Origin: Candidatus Brocadia sinica JPN1
GTDB taxonomy: Bacteria; Planctomycetota; Brocadiia; Brocadiales; Brocadiaceae
DNA: 64,000 nucleotides
Direction: 5' to 3'
Assembly: GCF_000949635.1 (NCBI RefSeq)
Contig: NZ_BAFN01000001.1
Location: 3,717,052-3,781,051 of the forward strand
Part shown: positions 37,701-45,493 of the stretch, one piece after another
How positions within the stretch are numbered: position 1 is the first letter of the stretch
How the letters are laid out: every line of letters begins with the position of its first letter
Notes under the pieces: model-generated
The model's database searches: none
Told to the model about the DNA's origin: nothing
The model's input: only the letters and a program-made list of their open reading frames with translations
Position numbers and translations under genes: made by a program

Positions 37701-38399
37701 TTTATCAAAAAGACCAGGCAGATTGGTGTTATATTCTGGTGAGGCCACTGGGCGGACAAGTAAACCCTTCAAGGCACTATGTTCCAGCCATTTTTTCCTT
37801 TCACCATAGAGAGACCCGTAAAAAACCGCACAATTATTGGGTGCGGGCGTTGACGGAAGTTCCTTGCAGATGAAACGATCAGGCATTATTCCGGCATCCC
37901 ACAACCATTTGGCTTTTACCAAGTTATGGGTGTTAAAATTTTCCACATCTTTTTCGTCAATAGCAACGACATGCGTTACAAATTTAAAATTCCTTTCGAG
38001 ATTAGCTCGCCGTCTTTTGACACCTTCGGGATTATTTACAAGTTCATCAGGGTGCATTTCATAGCTTTCCCAGACAAAGCCAATACGAACCGGAGCTATC
38101 GCCGCAATCCAATCCAGGAAATCCTCGTCAAACCTGCTATGGACCATCTCCAGCCAAACCTGATTGAAGTTTTTTCCTGCACAGAGTTTACGTGCGTGGT
38201 TGAGCCATGATATTTGTTCGGAAGATGTCGTTTCATAAAAGGCTGGAATCGTCAGATATTCCACCCCGTTGGCAGCAAACCCTTCTTCAAAACCATAATT
38301 TCCCGAGTAAGGAAAGTGGCTTGCATTTTGCCACGTTTTAAACTCTAAAGGAATATATAAAACTCTCAGGCTGGCACGATTTTTAACAGACACAGACAT
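34776..38399 (-). CDS. multi-domain glycosyltransferase / FkbM methyltransferase / two further methyltransferases / TPR
   Basis: A 1207-residue protein. About residues 10-385: GT-B-type transferase (ASRVLEGMAAGRPVVSYE donor site; NARSKIKSFHTTERL). About 410-620: FkbM methyltransferase (GDIVFDIGANVGDKTYMFL, YIKIDVEGFEYQVL). About 676-840: class I methyltransferase (LHLGCGEQHLDGYVNIDY, VRSHHVFEHF). About 941-1100: another class I methyltransferase (GSRVLDIGAGTCPYRPFF, DVIICTEVLEHT). About 1145-1207: one or two TPR-like units. It would add a sugar and methylate the product. Closely packed with the 1526-residue gene, four bases apart. Confidence 0.87.
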   Translation of the reverse strand: MSVSVKNRASLRVLYIPLEFKTWQNASHFPYSGNYGFEEGFAANGVEYLTIPAFYETTSSEQISWLNHARKLCAGKNFNQVWLEMVHSRFDEDFLDWIAAIAPVRIGFVWESYEMHPDELVNNPEGVKRRRANLERNFKFVTHVVAIDEKDVENFNTHNLVKAKWLWDAGIMPDRFICKELPSTPAPNNCAVFYGSLYGERKKWLEHSALKGLLVRPVASPEYNTNLPGLFDKLNATSEAFLKEGNAATEDFFSTYIDSLRVIRRECFALWLRGLSMGAAIVNLPQFGKGYASRVLEGMAAGRPVVSYEITDRPRTKALFEDGKEILLYKGDNPYQLAEHIQRILREPNFARRISANARSKIKSFHTTERLVRQILDWVENREINSSLTAYNLQGNQTQPDHVQDNKMLLMRNFYGPGDIVFDIGANVGDKTYMFLENGAKVICFEPQSDCTKILRKKYGNDKRVVIVEKGLADKNGKMLLSVCSQANTISTFSDEWKKGRFADYTWDKSDEVEVITLDDAIHTYGFPQYIKIDVEGFEYQVLCGLSKPVPYLSFEFTIEFLDRAKQCVSHLEKLGYKFFNFSEGEISQLVLSEWVPSKTLFKKLERSTDQLYWGDIYAKYDTLSFNNKKNFTHEIKHILPYKSAAITNIRNTISIVNTNVLEQLHITGLCGDNQPLRLHLGCGEQHLDGYVNIDYPPSEHNVMQVNADVYANITELDFPAGSVDEVRSHHVFEHFNRVTALAMLIKWHNWLKIGGKLHIETPDLMGSAKTLLTESSWKTKMGVVRHITGDQSSGWAYHVDQWFPERFEHTLNRLGFGTVLIQASSWPHEPFLSNVTAIAVKSQNVPLEKQLIVADELLLESTVSSMEQPTFEIWKRQLRTILLDNQKVTSHDVQYPTGSQISDVLKVFQQSVPELSIDELHNFNQRSRDRWVHAKALTVPSGSRVLDIGAGTCPYRPFFVHCIYKTHDFKKYAGEKLGGTKEYGSIDYESDISAIPVPDNSFDVIICTEVLEHTPEPIEAMREMTRILRPGGRLFITAPLGAGLHQIPYHYYGGYTPEWYRHFCKKFGLYVSEIIPNGGFFKLLAQECARVAWTLPQHQHLHGNNIEFIQNLFGEWIPRYLFALEKKHFIDQFTVGYHVEAVKIRDIDNIQKMIDKNTQNVSLYIEAAHALMNQGKFLDAKMYIEDALELDNDNPTLLEIYQQLSQ

Positions 38400-38439
38400 T
38401 ACTAAGACTCCTTAATAATGCTTTATTCTAGGAGAGGCG

Positions 38440-38949
38440 TTAACCAATCCCTAAGTCTCTTTGGGATAAGATTGGATTTTTAATTGGCCACCATATATTA
38501 AGTTCTGGGTCATTCCACACTAGGGTAAATTGATTGGCACGATTATAGTAGGTGCTTTGTTTGTAGCTAAATATTGCCTGTTCACTTAAAACCAGATGGC
38601 CAATGCCAAAATTTGGAGGCACTAAGACTTGAGTACAATTTTTTTCTGATAAGGTGAAAGATTCCCACTGGCGATACTGTGGGGAATTCTTATCCCAATT
38701 AACCACAACTAAATAAAATTTGCCATATAAACAGGAAATTAATTTCCATGTCTCATTATCACCGTGAATACCGCGTAAGACATGCCTTGATGAAATAGAA
38801 ATATCATCCTGGATAAATTTTACTTTTATTCCGGCATTTATGTAAAGCTGTTCGTTGTACAATTCAACATACGTTCCCCTGAAATCTTCAAAAATAGTAG
38901 GAGGTTTAATCGTTAAAACCTCTGCAAGTTTGCTTTGTTTAACTTCCAC
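38440..38949 (-). CDS. RmlC-like nucleotide-sugar epimerase (Cj1430/MlghB type)
   Basis: A 169-residue cupin-type 3,5-epimerase. Start GTG 38949 is chosen (GGAG seven bases upstream); a longer frame to 39024 would overlap the next gene. RmlC active-site positions are present: His in VLRGIHGD, Lys in TWKLISC, Tyr in SYKQSTYY, Asp in VWNDPEL, and the end PILSQRDLG. From memory, the wording (LRGIHGD, VLVPPNFGIGH, NPILSQRD) is closer to Campylobacter Cj1430, which epimerises GDP-4-keto-heptose, than to classical RmlC. This fits the GDP-heptose genes at 43585-49199. Confidence 0.82.
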   Translation of the reverse strand: MEVKQSKLAEVLTIKPPTIFEDFRGTYVELYNEQLYINAGIKVKFIQDDISISSRHVLRGIHGDNETWKLISCLYGKFYLVVVNWDKNSPQYRQWESFTLSEKNCTQVLVPPNFGIGHLVLSEQAIFSYKQSTYYNRANQFTLVWNDPELNIWWPIKNPILSQRDLGIG

Positions 38950-38983
38950 GTTAATTCTCCGTAAATTATTGAATATCTCAATT

Positions 38984-39244
38984 CTATGCTTTTGTTGTTC
39001 TGATAGCTTTGATAGTAGACACAAGCGCTTTCAATCTATTTATTAATTCATGAGTTCCTTCCTTGGGTGATGCTATTGAAAGACAAGTATTTACAACATC
39101 TTCTAATGAAGCTAATGAAGTATCAGTTAAGCCTTGTAAAAAAGGGTATACATTTTCCGTCGTCGTTAATAAATTGTTTAGTATATTTACAATTTCTCGT
39201 AATTGATATCTTGCTAAAATTCCTTTATTGAGAACACTACGCAC
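38984..39244 (-). CDS. small protein of unknown function, maybe part of a broken gene
   Basis: An 86-residue frame with GTG start, mostly helical, without Cys motifs or signal peptide. It begins inside the end of the 38-codon sulfotransferase-like fragment (39237-39353), one frame away. It may be the downstream part of one broken gene or an independent small protein; I recognise no family. It lies 34 bases before rmlC-like. Confidence 0.35.
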   Translation of the reverse strand: MRSVLNKGILARYQLREIVNILNNLLTTTENVYPFLQGLTDTSLASLEDVVNTCLSIASPKEGTHELINRLKALVSTIKAIRTTKA

Positions 39245-39353
39245 ACATTGATTTTTTAACAGTCGATATAATATCTCGATGGCTGTTCAAAGCATCCGCA
39301 AGCCAATAGGTGGCTGTTCTGCCGTAAGATGTAACAATAAAATATTTTTTCAT
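39237..39353 (-). pseudogene. sulfotransferase N-terminal remnant
   Basis: A 38-codon frame from ATG 39353 reads YFIVTSYGRTATYWLADALN near its start. This is the 5'-phosphosulfate-binding (PAPS) loop region of sulfotransferases, including the following SHRDI. A TAG at 39237-39239 ends it, and no other sulfotransferase motif follows in any frame. It is a truncated remnant. Confidence 0.7.
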
Positions 39354-39382
39354 AAATCAGAACACCTTAGATGGCATAGCCG

Positions 39383-40333
39383 TTATTTTTCCTTTGGTAT
39401 CCATATCACATAAGAATGGGAATCGTCATATATGTTGCCAAATTGTTGATGGTGCATTGCAACTATTTGGATCTTTCCTTCAACCTCCAATTCCTGCAAA
39501 CGGGTAAGATAGCCATCTAGATAATTTCTTCTCTTGTGGTACTTAAAGGCGAGAAAGTCGAGCAAGCAATCTTGGTTGTAAAGCTCACAAATACATTCCA
39601 CATTAATGCATAAATCGGGAGATTCTTTCAGCAGGAACTGCAGAAAGGCTTCATGATTCCTTCCTATCTGCTCGAGTGCTCCAAAAGTATACACTGCGCT
39701 GTTCTCATTCAGATGCAAATTTGCATCAGGGGCAAAGAAATCAAAATGACGCCCTTCTATCTGCCAGCCAAAATGTTTTGCCAAAAGCCTGATAATTTCC
39801 TGTGAAGGTTTTGCCCAGTCAAGTCCATAAAGCTTCTTCTCAGGATAAATACCTGCCAAAAAGGCAAGGTGAGTGGCAGGGCCGCAACCGAATTCGTAGA
39901 TAGAATCGACATCTTTCAAATATTTATTGAATATCCAGTTACGAAAAACCTTGGTACAGTTAAGGACGAAATCAGGATCAACTGGCATCACATACTCACG
40001 ATTGAGCCGAACGGGAACATTTTTCTTGAAGTACTTTGGCACGAGTTTGGAGATATCGTATCCAGAATCAACGAAATCATGGAGATTTTCAGTCCAACCT
40101 CTTTCCCATTCCGGCTTTCTTTCCTCCCCGGATACACCTAAATTGGTCGAATCAATTCTTTTTAGTATATTGAGTATCAATTTGTCTCGCTCAGTACTAG
40201 AAAGTCGTTCATAACGAAAATTCATAGTATTTATAAGTTCCTTACAACTATTAGCAATATCGTCTGCAGTTGTACCGAATAACCGGGCAAAATCCTCTAT
40301 AGTCACTTCTGCCAAATTTTTCTGGCTATGCAC
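39383..40333 (-). CDS. SAM-dependent methyltransferase-like protein
   Basis: A protein of 316 residues from GTG 40333; the frame is open to 40372, which would overlap the radical SAM gene by 47 bases. SIYEFGCGPATHLAFLAGIYP (about residues 149-169) is the class I methyltransferase SAM loop, followed by LYGLDWAKPSQEII as the second strand. The N-terminal ~130 residues are helical and may bind the substrate. Placement between a radical SAM protein and sugar epimerase genes suggests modification of a nucleotide sugar or glycan. The substrate is unknown. Confidence 0.72.
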   Translation of the reverse strand: MHSQKNLAEVTIEDFARLFGTTADDIANSCKELINTMNFRYERLSSTERDKLILNILKRIDSTNLGVSGEERKPEWERGWTENLHDFVDSGYDISKLVPKYFKKNVPVRLNREYVMPVDPDFVLNCTKVFRNWIFNKYLKDVDSIYEFGCGPATHLAFLAGIYPEKKLYGLDWAKPSQEIIRLLAKHFGWQIEGRHFDFFAPDANLHLNENSAVYTFGALEQIGRNHEAFLQFLLKESPDLCINVECICELYNQDCLLDFLAFKYHKRRNYLDGYLTRLQELEVEGKIQIVAMHHQQFGNIYDDSHSYVIWIPKEK

Positions 40334-41750
40334 GGCATCGCTCCGATGATCTCTTTCTCTTATTTTCTGCAAGTAAGGTATCGAACTTATCCCTGAATGC
40401 TCTCAGTTCTTCCAGGCCAAGCTGATACGGCTTAATGTAAAAACGCTTATTATCAGTGTAATGGAATCCATTCATACGCCAGAGGTTGTTAACGTCAAAT
40501 TCTTCAATAAAAAGATTATCTCTCAATGCCTGTTCAAATACCGATGTACCTGGAAAAGGTATTAGATTGGTTACATACGTCTCATCGACGTTTATTTCCT
40601 TAATCATGTTATATGTTTCCATAAGTGTTTCCTTTGTGTCTTCCGGCATACCGATTATGAAATAGGCTTTAAAATATAGATTCCTATATGATTTGGCCAT
40701 TTGCGTAACTTCAAATATCTTTTCTCTCTTCAGGCGCTTTCCCATGATCTTGTTTCGGATAAAATCAGAACCACTTTCAATGGCAATTGCCCCTCTTACC
40801 CACCCAGCCTGGACCATCATATCCATCACTTCTCTGTCCAGGGCAGACACCATCAACCCATTAGGAGTTTCAAATTGGATGTCAAGATTTCTTTGCATAA
40901 CTTGTTTACATATTTCCATAATATGCTTTTTATTAATATTGATATTGTCATCCATAAAAGAAAAATGCCTCTGACCATAGGTATCATAAAGTAATTGTAT
41001 TTCATCAACAACATGGTCAGGCAATCGGGTTCTTATCTTTGGACCCATGACCAAAAACATAGAGCAAAAGTTACATCGCATCGGACAACTCCTGCTGGAA
41101 ATAATAGGAACTGTCATATGAAAGGATAACCCTTTTGGATTGTGCCAATGAGATGTATCGTGATAGTAATCTTCGAAATTAATCAAATTATAGGCTGGAA
41201 ATGGGAGGTCGTATGTTTTTTCTATAAAAGTTTTTTTGGGATTAACCATAACTTTTCCGTTATTTCGATATGCAAAACCTTCAAGCTGCTCAAAAGGAAA
41301 AGAGTTATTCTTTACAGCACTTGCTAAAGCTACAATCTGCTCCTCACCCTCACCGACCACCACGTAATCAATGGACGGGCAATTCTTAAGAATTTCGGCC
41401 GGATAAATGGTTGGATGCATTCCTCCGATCACAATGGGAATGGTGGGAAAGTGGTTCTTGATTGACTCGGAAAGTTTCAGTACTGATGGGAATTGCCCGG
41501 AAAAAAGGCATCCTATTCCAATTAAGGAAGGTCTAAAGTCAGAAATCTGCTCAGTAATAATGATATTTAAAAATATATCAGTACTATCAGTAACTATCTC
41601 CCATGGTTTATAGGTATTCAAATCCAATATACTAACCGTAAAATCCGCTCTCTGTAAAACTCCAGCCAAATAAAGTAAGGACGGTGGAGGTATAAATTCT
41701 TTATTTGGCATATATTCAGGTGTTGGTGGATTGATTAATATAATCCTCAT
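40326..41750 (-). CDS. B12-binding radical SAM protein
   Basis: A 474-residue protein from ATG 41750 (AAGGAA seven bases upstream; N-terminus MRIILINPPTPEYMP). Residues 1-140 are a cobalamin-binding domain with the GMHPT segment typical of this class. At about 215-225 is the radical SAM cluster SCPMRCNFCSM (CxxxCxxC, binding a 4Fe-4S cluster). Then come the usual FMDDNI strand and EFETPNGL-like region. Such proteins often methylate unactivated carbons or remodel sugars. Its neighbours, an O-methyltransferase and a sugar reductase, suggest a sugar substrate. Confidence 0.88.
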   Translation of the reverse strand: MRIILINPPTPEYMPNKEFIPPPSLLYLAGVLQRADFTVSILDLNTYKPWEIVTDSTDIFLNIIITEQISDFRPSLIGIGCLFSGQFPSVLKLSESIKNHFPTIPIVIGGMHPTIYPAEILKNCPSIDYVVVGEGEEQIVALASAVKNNSFPFEQLEGFAYRNNGKVMVNPKKTFIEKTYDLPFPAYNLINFEDYYHDTSHWHNPKGLSFHMTVPIISSRSCPMRCNFCSMFLVMGPKIRTRLPDHVVDEIQLLYDTYGQRHFSFMDDNININKKHIMEICKQVMQRNLDIQFETPNGLMVSALDREVMDMMVQAGWVRGAIAIESGSDFIRNKIMGKRLKREKIFEVTQMAKSYRNLYFKAYFIIGMPEDTKETLMETYNMIKEINVDETYVTNLIPFPGTSVFEQALRDNLFIEEFDVNNLWRMNGFHYTDNKRFYIKPYQLGLEELRAFRDKFDTLLAENKRKRSSERCRA

Positions 41751-41814
41751 TTGAAATTCCTTCTTATTGAGAGAACGTATGAACTTTTCATCATTTTTTT
41801 TGATAATAAGTTGG

Positions 41815-42582
41815 TTATTCAATTACTGCATATGACATGGTAGAACCAAAAGGAAATCTTTCTATTCTCAGCTTGTTTAAACCTATCTCCTGCATTACTG
41901 CAATTGTTTCACCTGGCCAAACCTCGTGGTTTAGCTCGTCAAAAGCTATGATGCCTCCCTTAGGAATCCTCGGTATTAGATGCTTAAGGGCAACGACTGT
42001 TGGTTCATATATGTCAAAATCAAGATACAAAAGGCTAACAACAAGATGTGGATTTGTCTTTAGATATGTGGGAAGAGATTCGGCAACATCGCCTTTAACC
42101 AATTTAACTTTCTCTATGTGGTTGAGAAAACGATTTTTATTATATAAGGCAATACTATTCAGCAAGTCATCATAAGTATCTATTGCCAATCCTCCATTTT
42201 TACCCTGAAATGCGGTGCCTGTTTTATCCATTTCAGAAAAAGATACAAAACCTGCAAAAGTGTCAAAACCGATAATATTTCGAAGATGATTCAAAGGTTC
42301 AAAAATTTCACTTAACTGCGCCCACGCCATCAAACCACCACCATAGAGCACACCACATTCGACGATTGAACCATGAACATGCAGAATTTTTCTAAAAAGC
42401 TCATACCTGCAAAAGAATTTTCTTAGATCCTGCGTTGGCACATATTTGGTAAAATTCTGCAGTTTCTCAACGTTGCTTCCAATGCTGTTTGAAAAATAAT
42501 CTTCCAAAATAACCCGAAATTGAACTTCACTAGTTGTTGTCCTTGCTGGCTCTAAAAATCGTGATGGATCTTGAAGAGTCAT
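41815..42582 (-). CDS. TylF/MycF-type O-methyltransferase
   Basis: A 255-residue methyltransferase of the TylF family, which O-methylates deoxysugars. Landmarks: FFCRYELFRKILHVHGSIVECGVLYGGGLMAW (about residues 55-86, SAM loop), IIGFDTFAGF (about 102-111), LYLDFDIYEPTVVAL (about 186-200) with the metal-binding Asp, and IAFDELNHEVWPGETIAV. These match the metal-dependent class. In this cluster a heptose or its polymer is the likely acceptor; Campylobacter heptoses are also O-methylated. Four bases separate it from the aldo/keto reductase gene upstream. Confidence 0.85.
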   Translation of the reverse strand: MTLQDPSRFLEPARTTTSEVQFRVILEDYFSNSIGSNVEKLQNFTKYVPTQDLRKFFCRYELFRKILHVHGSIVECGVLYGGGLMAWAQLSEIFEPLNHLRNIIGFDTFAGFVSFSEMDKTGTAFQGKNGGLAIDTYDDLLNSIALYNKNRFLNHIEKVKLVKGDVAESLPTYLKTNPHLVVSLLYLDFDIYEPTVVALKHLIPRIPKGGIIAFDELNHEVWPGETIAVMQEIGLNKLRIERFPFGSTMSYAVIE

Positions 42583-42585
42583 GGC

Positions 42586-43557
42586 TTACTTTCTTTGTTT
42601 AGCAGAATTGTCATAAAAGCTGTTGTTTTCATATATCAATTTAATTCTTGCCACTTCTTCAGCATTCAATGCTTCCAAACTGCTGACCAGGGCATTTTCT
42701 CTGACTTCATTACAATTCATCATACCGGGAATAACTGTTGAAACGCTTTTATGGTCAAGGCAGAACCGCAACGCCAACTGTGCCGGAGTACGGTTCTTCC
42801 CTTGGTTCAGGAACGAAAATAAACCGGGTGCCTTAGCCCATCTTTGCCGTTGGTCTACTGGCCAATTCGTTCTGTGATCTATACCTTCAAATTTTTCGTT
42901 CCCATGCAACTTGCCTGTTAAATATCCAAAACATAGCGGCGTTCGTGCAATAACCCCTACCTTCTTCTCATAAGCTAAATCAAACAGGCCGTTATTAATT
43001 GCTCTCTGATCAATCATGTTAAAATTTACCTGAACTACGTTAATACCAAATTCTTGAATTGCCACAAGCCCATCATCAGGCGATCTTACAGAAATCCCGT
43101 ATGCATGGATTTTCCCGGCTTCTTTAAGGGTTTGCAGTGTGGCAACAATTTCTCGATCCTCTCTTAGCATTTCAATAGTTGGGCTGTGCAGAAGATAGAT
43201 ATCAACATAGTCTGATCTTAATCGCCTTATGCTGGCATCTAGCTCCTGTCTTATGTATGCAGGAGAAAAGTCGCATGGCATGTCGAAGCCAGTATGCGGA
43301 AGCAAACCAACTTTTGTAGAAATAATGATTTTATCTCTAACATCGTGCAATGCGTCACCTAGAACTTCCTCACTGTGGCCGTTACCATACAGGTCGGATG
43401 TATCATAGAAAGTTATTCCAGAATCAAAGGCAAAACGTAAGGCAGCTTTAGAGACATTGTCATCGACCGGACCGTATGAATTACCGCCTAGCCCCCAGGT
43501 TCCAAAACCGATTTCTGATACTTCTATTCCAGTATTACCAAGTTTTCTGTATTTCAT
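42586..43557 (-). CDS. aldo/keto reductase
   Basis: A 323-residue NADPH-dependent oxidoreductase with TIM-barrel fold. The catalytic tetrad is visible: Asp in TFYDTSDLYG and Tyr of the same segment (about residues 50-58), Lys in IIISTKVGL (about 80), and His in YLLHSPTIEML (about 124). The NADPH site near VIPGMMNCNEV (about 277) is present. Within a sugar cluster it probably reduces a keto-sugar or releases a reducing product; the exact substrate cannot be read. Start ATG 43557, with no strong ribosome binding site. Confidence 0.9.
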   Translation of the reverse strand: MKYRKLGNTGIEVSEIGFGTWGLGGNSYGPVDDNVSKAALRFAFDSGITFYDTSDLYGNGHSEEVLGDALHDVRDKIIISTKVGLLPHTGFDMPCDFSPAYIRQELDASIRRLRSDYVDIYLLHSPTIEMLREDREIVATLQTLKEAGKIHAYGISVRSPDDGLVAIQEFGINVVQVNFNMIDQRAINNGLFDLAYEKKVGVIARTPLCFGYLTGKLHGNEKFEGIDHRTNWPVDQRQRWAKAPGLFSFLNQGKNRTPAQLALRFCLDHKSVSTVIPGMMNCNEVRENALVSSLEALNAEEVARIKLIYENNSFYDNSAKQRK

Positions 43558-43584
43558 TGATTTTTCCAGTATAATAGTTCCAAC

Positions 43585-44553
43585 TTAGTTGATTCTGCTT
43601 TTACCCTTCATTCTTATGCTTTCAGGGGATTTCTGATAGGTATCACAAAACCACCTGATGGTGTTTTCCAAACCGGCCTTAAAAGGTGTATATTGGAATT
43701 TTGAGATACTGATAAAGCGGGAATTATCTACGCTCTTTTTGAATATTCCATTTGGTTTTGTTGTGTCAAATTCAATGCGACTGGTATCAATATTCAAGAA
43801 GCTGGCGATAAGATATGCTATTTCCTTTACAGAAAGCTCTTCCGTTGTGCCAATATTTAGTATTTGCGCATCATTATAATGGTTCAGGCACCACATGAAA
43901 GCCTTAGCGACATCCTTTGCATAAGTATATTCCCGAAGGGGAGTGCCGTCACCCCAGATAACTATTTTTGAATTGCCATGCCTGTTTTCATAAAAGCGTC
44001 TGATAAGCGTTGGAACCATGGGTGCATCATCATAATTGAAGTTATCGTTTTCACCAAATATTCCGTTTGGCACCAAACCTATGATATTTAAACCATATTC
44101 TGCCCGGTACGCTTTAATGGCAGGATCAACCAGCCTTTTAGCAAACGAAGAACCGTAGTTCGATTCGTGTGGATGACCGTTGTGAATGTACTCTTCTTTG
44201 AGGGGGAGTGACGCATCCGCCGGATACATGCCAGTAGTAAGGGTCATAACAATCTTTTTTACGTTGCATAGCCTGCCTGCCTCTAGAATGTTAAAATTCA
44301 TCAACACGTTATCCCGTAATAGGGTTGCTGGATATTTCATACTCAGACCTATACCACCGCTAATTGCCGCCAGATGAATGATGGCGTCCGGCTGTAATCC
44401 GCTTACGTATGCGATGGTTTTATCTCTATCGACCAGATTGCAATCCTTTGAATTTATGAAAAAGAACTTACTTTCCGGATAATCACCGATTATGGATTTT
44501 AAGGCACTGCCAGTTACAGCAGAGCCTCCTGTTACTAAAATCTTATGATACAC
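43585..44553 (-). CDS. GDP-fucose synthase-like (Fcl/Cj1428-type) protein with altered active site
   Basis: A 322-residue extended short-chain dehydrogenase. GTG 44553 has AGGAGG five bases upstream. NAD(P)-binding GGSAVTGSAL (about 9-18) and IHLAAISGG are intact. In GDP-fucose synthase the catalytic Tyr of YxxxK sits in NFGYSYAKR; here the segment is NYGSSFAKR, so Ser replaces it while Lys remains. Likewise STC-FP is TTGMYP and GPHDNF is GENDNF, so the catalytic Ser, Cys and His are also replaced. It may be a reductase-only or redesigned enzyme acting on GDP-heptose. The remaining fold (FGENDNF, REYTYAKDVAKA) is well kept. Confidence 0.83.
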   Translation of the reverse strand: MYHKILVTGGSAVTGSALKSIIGDYPESKFFFINSKDCNLVDRDKTIAYVSGLQPDAIIHLAAISGGIGLSMKYPATLLRDNVLMNFNILEAGRLCNVKKIVMTLTTGMYPADASLPLKEEYIHNGHPHESNYGSSFAKRLVDPAIKAYRAEYGLNIIGLVPNGIFGENDNFNYDDAPMVPTLIRRFYENRHGNSKIVIWGDGTPLREYTYAKDVAKAFMWCLNHYNDAQILNIGTTEELSVKEIAYLIASFLNIDTSRIEFDTTKPNGIFKKSVDNSRFISISKFQYTPFKAGLENTIRWFCDTYQKSPESIRMKGKSRIN

Positions 44554-44572
44554 AGCGCCTCCTTAAAGATTT

Positions 44573-45493
44573 TTATTTCTTTTTCCACAACGAGCGGCAG
44601 GTGCTTGCTATCGCATTAGCATCAAAATTGAGACGACGCCTAAGTTCGTCTTGCCGTAAATTCCCAAGGACAAAACTATCAGGGGGGCCAAGCCGAATCA
44701 TTCGAGGAGTCGTTTTGGCACTTATATGCCATGCGCTTATGGCGGCCCATAGTCCGCCATGTGGGACATGCTCCTCTACCACCACCATGGTGTGTACTTC
44801 ATTTGCCAACGAATTCAACGTGTTCGTATCCAAGGGCTTTACTGTGTGCATTTGATAGGCAGTTGGAAAAATCTTGTCCGGTTCGAGAAGTTTCATTGCC
44901 TTCAGTATTTCGTTGGCAATTTCACCAGTACCAATAATGGCTATTTGCTCTCCCTTACGAAGAAGCCTGGCACGTCCTAAAATTGCTGGTTCAGAGGCTT
45001 CATACGACGGCTCACCAAAGCGGCCTACGGTGAAGTATGAAGGCCCTGGTAAATTAAATAGTTGAGGGAAAAGTTGTACTACTTCGTCCGGGTCTCCAGG
45101 GGCTACTACCGTCATTCCAGGAAGTACTGACATGAGCGCAAGGTCATCAGCGGCGTGGTGTGAAACACCGCTGGTCGAATAAAGATATCCCCTGCCTGCT
45201 CCTATGATAACAACCGGTAAATTTGGGTAACTTACACAATAACGAATTTGCTCGAAAGGTCGAGCTGTTGCAAACGAGGCAATAGAGTAAGCTACAGGAC
45301 GCCAACCAACTGTTGCAAGCCCTGCAGCTGTGTAAATCATTTGTGCTTCAGCAACACCGACATTTATGTAGCGTGGGCCAAACCTTGCATGAAATTCATC
45401 AAAAACCTGGAATCCGAGATCACCGGTAACAAGAACAACACGAGAATTCTGTTCCGCAATCTGTGTAAGTGTATCTGCGAATGCTTTTCTCAT
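44573..45493 (-). CDS. transketolase, C-terminal subunit
   Basis: A 306-residue protein with the pyrimidine-binding and C-terminal domains of transketolase. Motifs: VVLVTGDLGF, INVGVAEAQMIYTAAGLAT (about 41-59, with the catalytic Glu that activates TPP), ISTSGVSHHAADDLALM-like segment YLYSTSGVSHHAADDLAL (about 103-120) and VVVEEHVPHGGLWAAIS. It overlaps the N-terminal subunit gene by four bases (ATGA). Together they would act in the cytosol, interconverting sugar phosphates such as sedoheptulose-7-phosphate. Confidence 0.92.
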   Translation of the reverse strand: MRKAFADTLTQIAEQNSRVVLVTGDLGFQVFDEFHARFGPRYINVGVAEAQMIYTAAGLATVGWRPVAYSIASFATARPFEQIRYCVSYPNLPVVIIGAGRGYLYSTSGVSHHAADDLALMSVLPGMTVVAPGDPDEVVQLFPQLFNLPGPSYFTVGRFGEPSYEASEPAILGRARLLRKGEQIAIIGTGEIANEILKAMKLLEPDKIFPTAYQMHTVKPLDTNTLNSLANEVHTMVVVEEHVPHGGLWAAISAWHISAKTTPRMIRLGPPDSFVLGNLRQDELRRRLNFDANAIASTCRSLWKKK

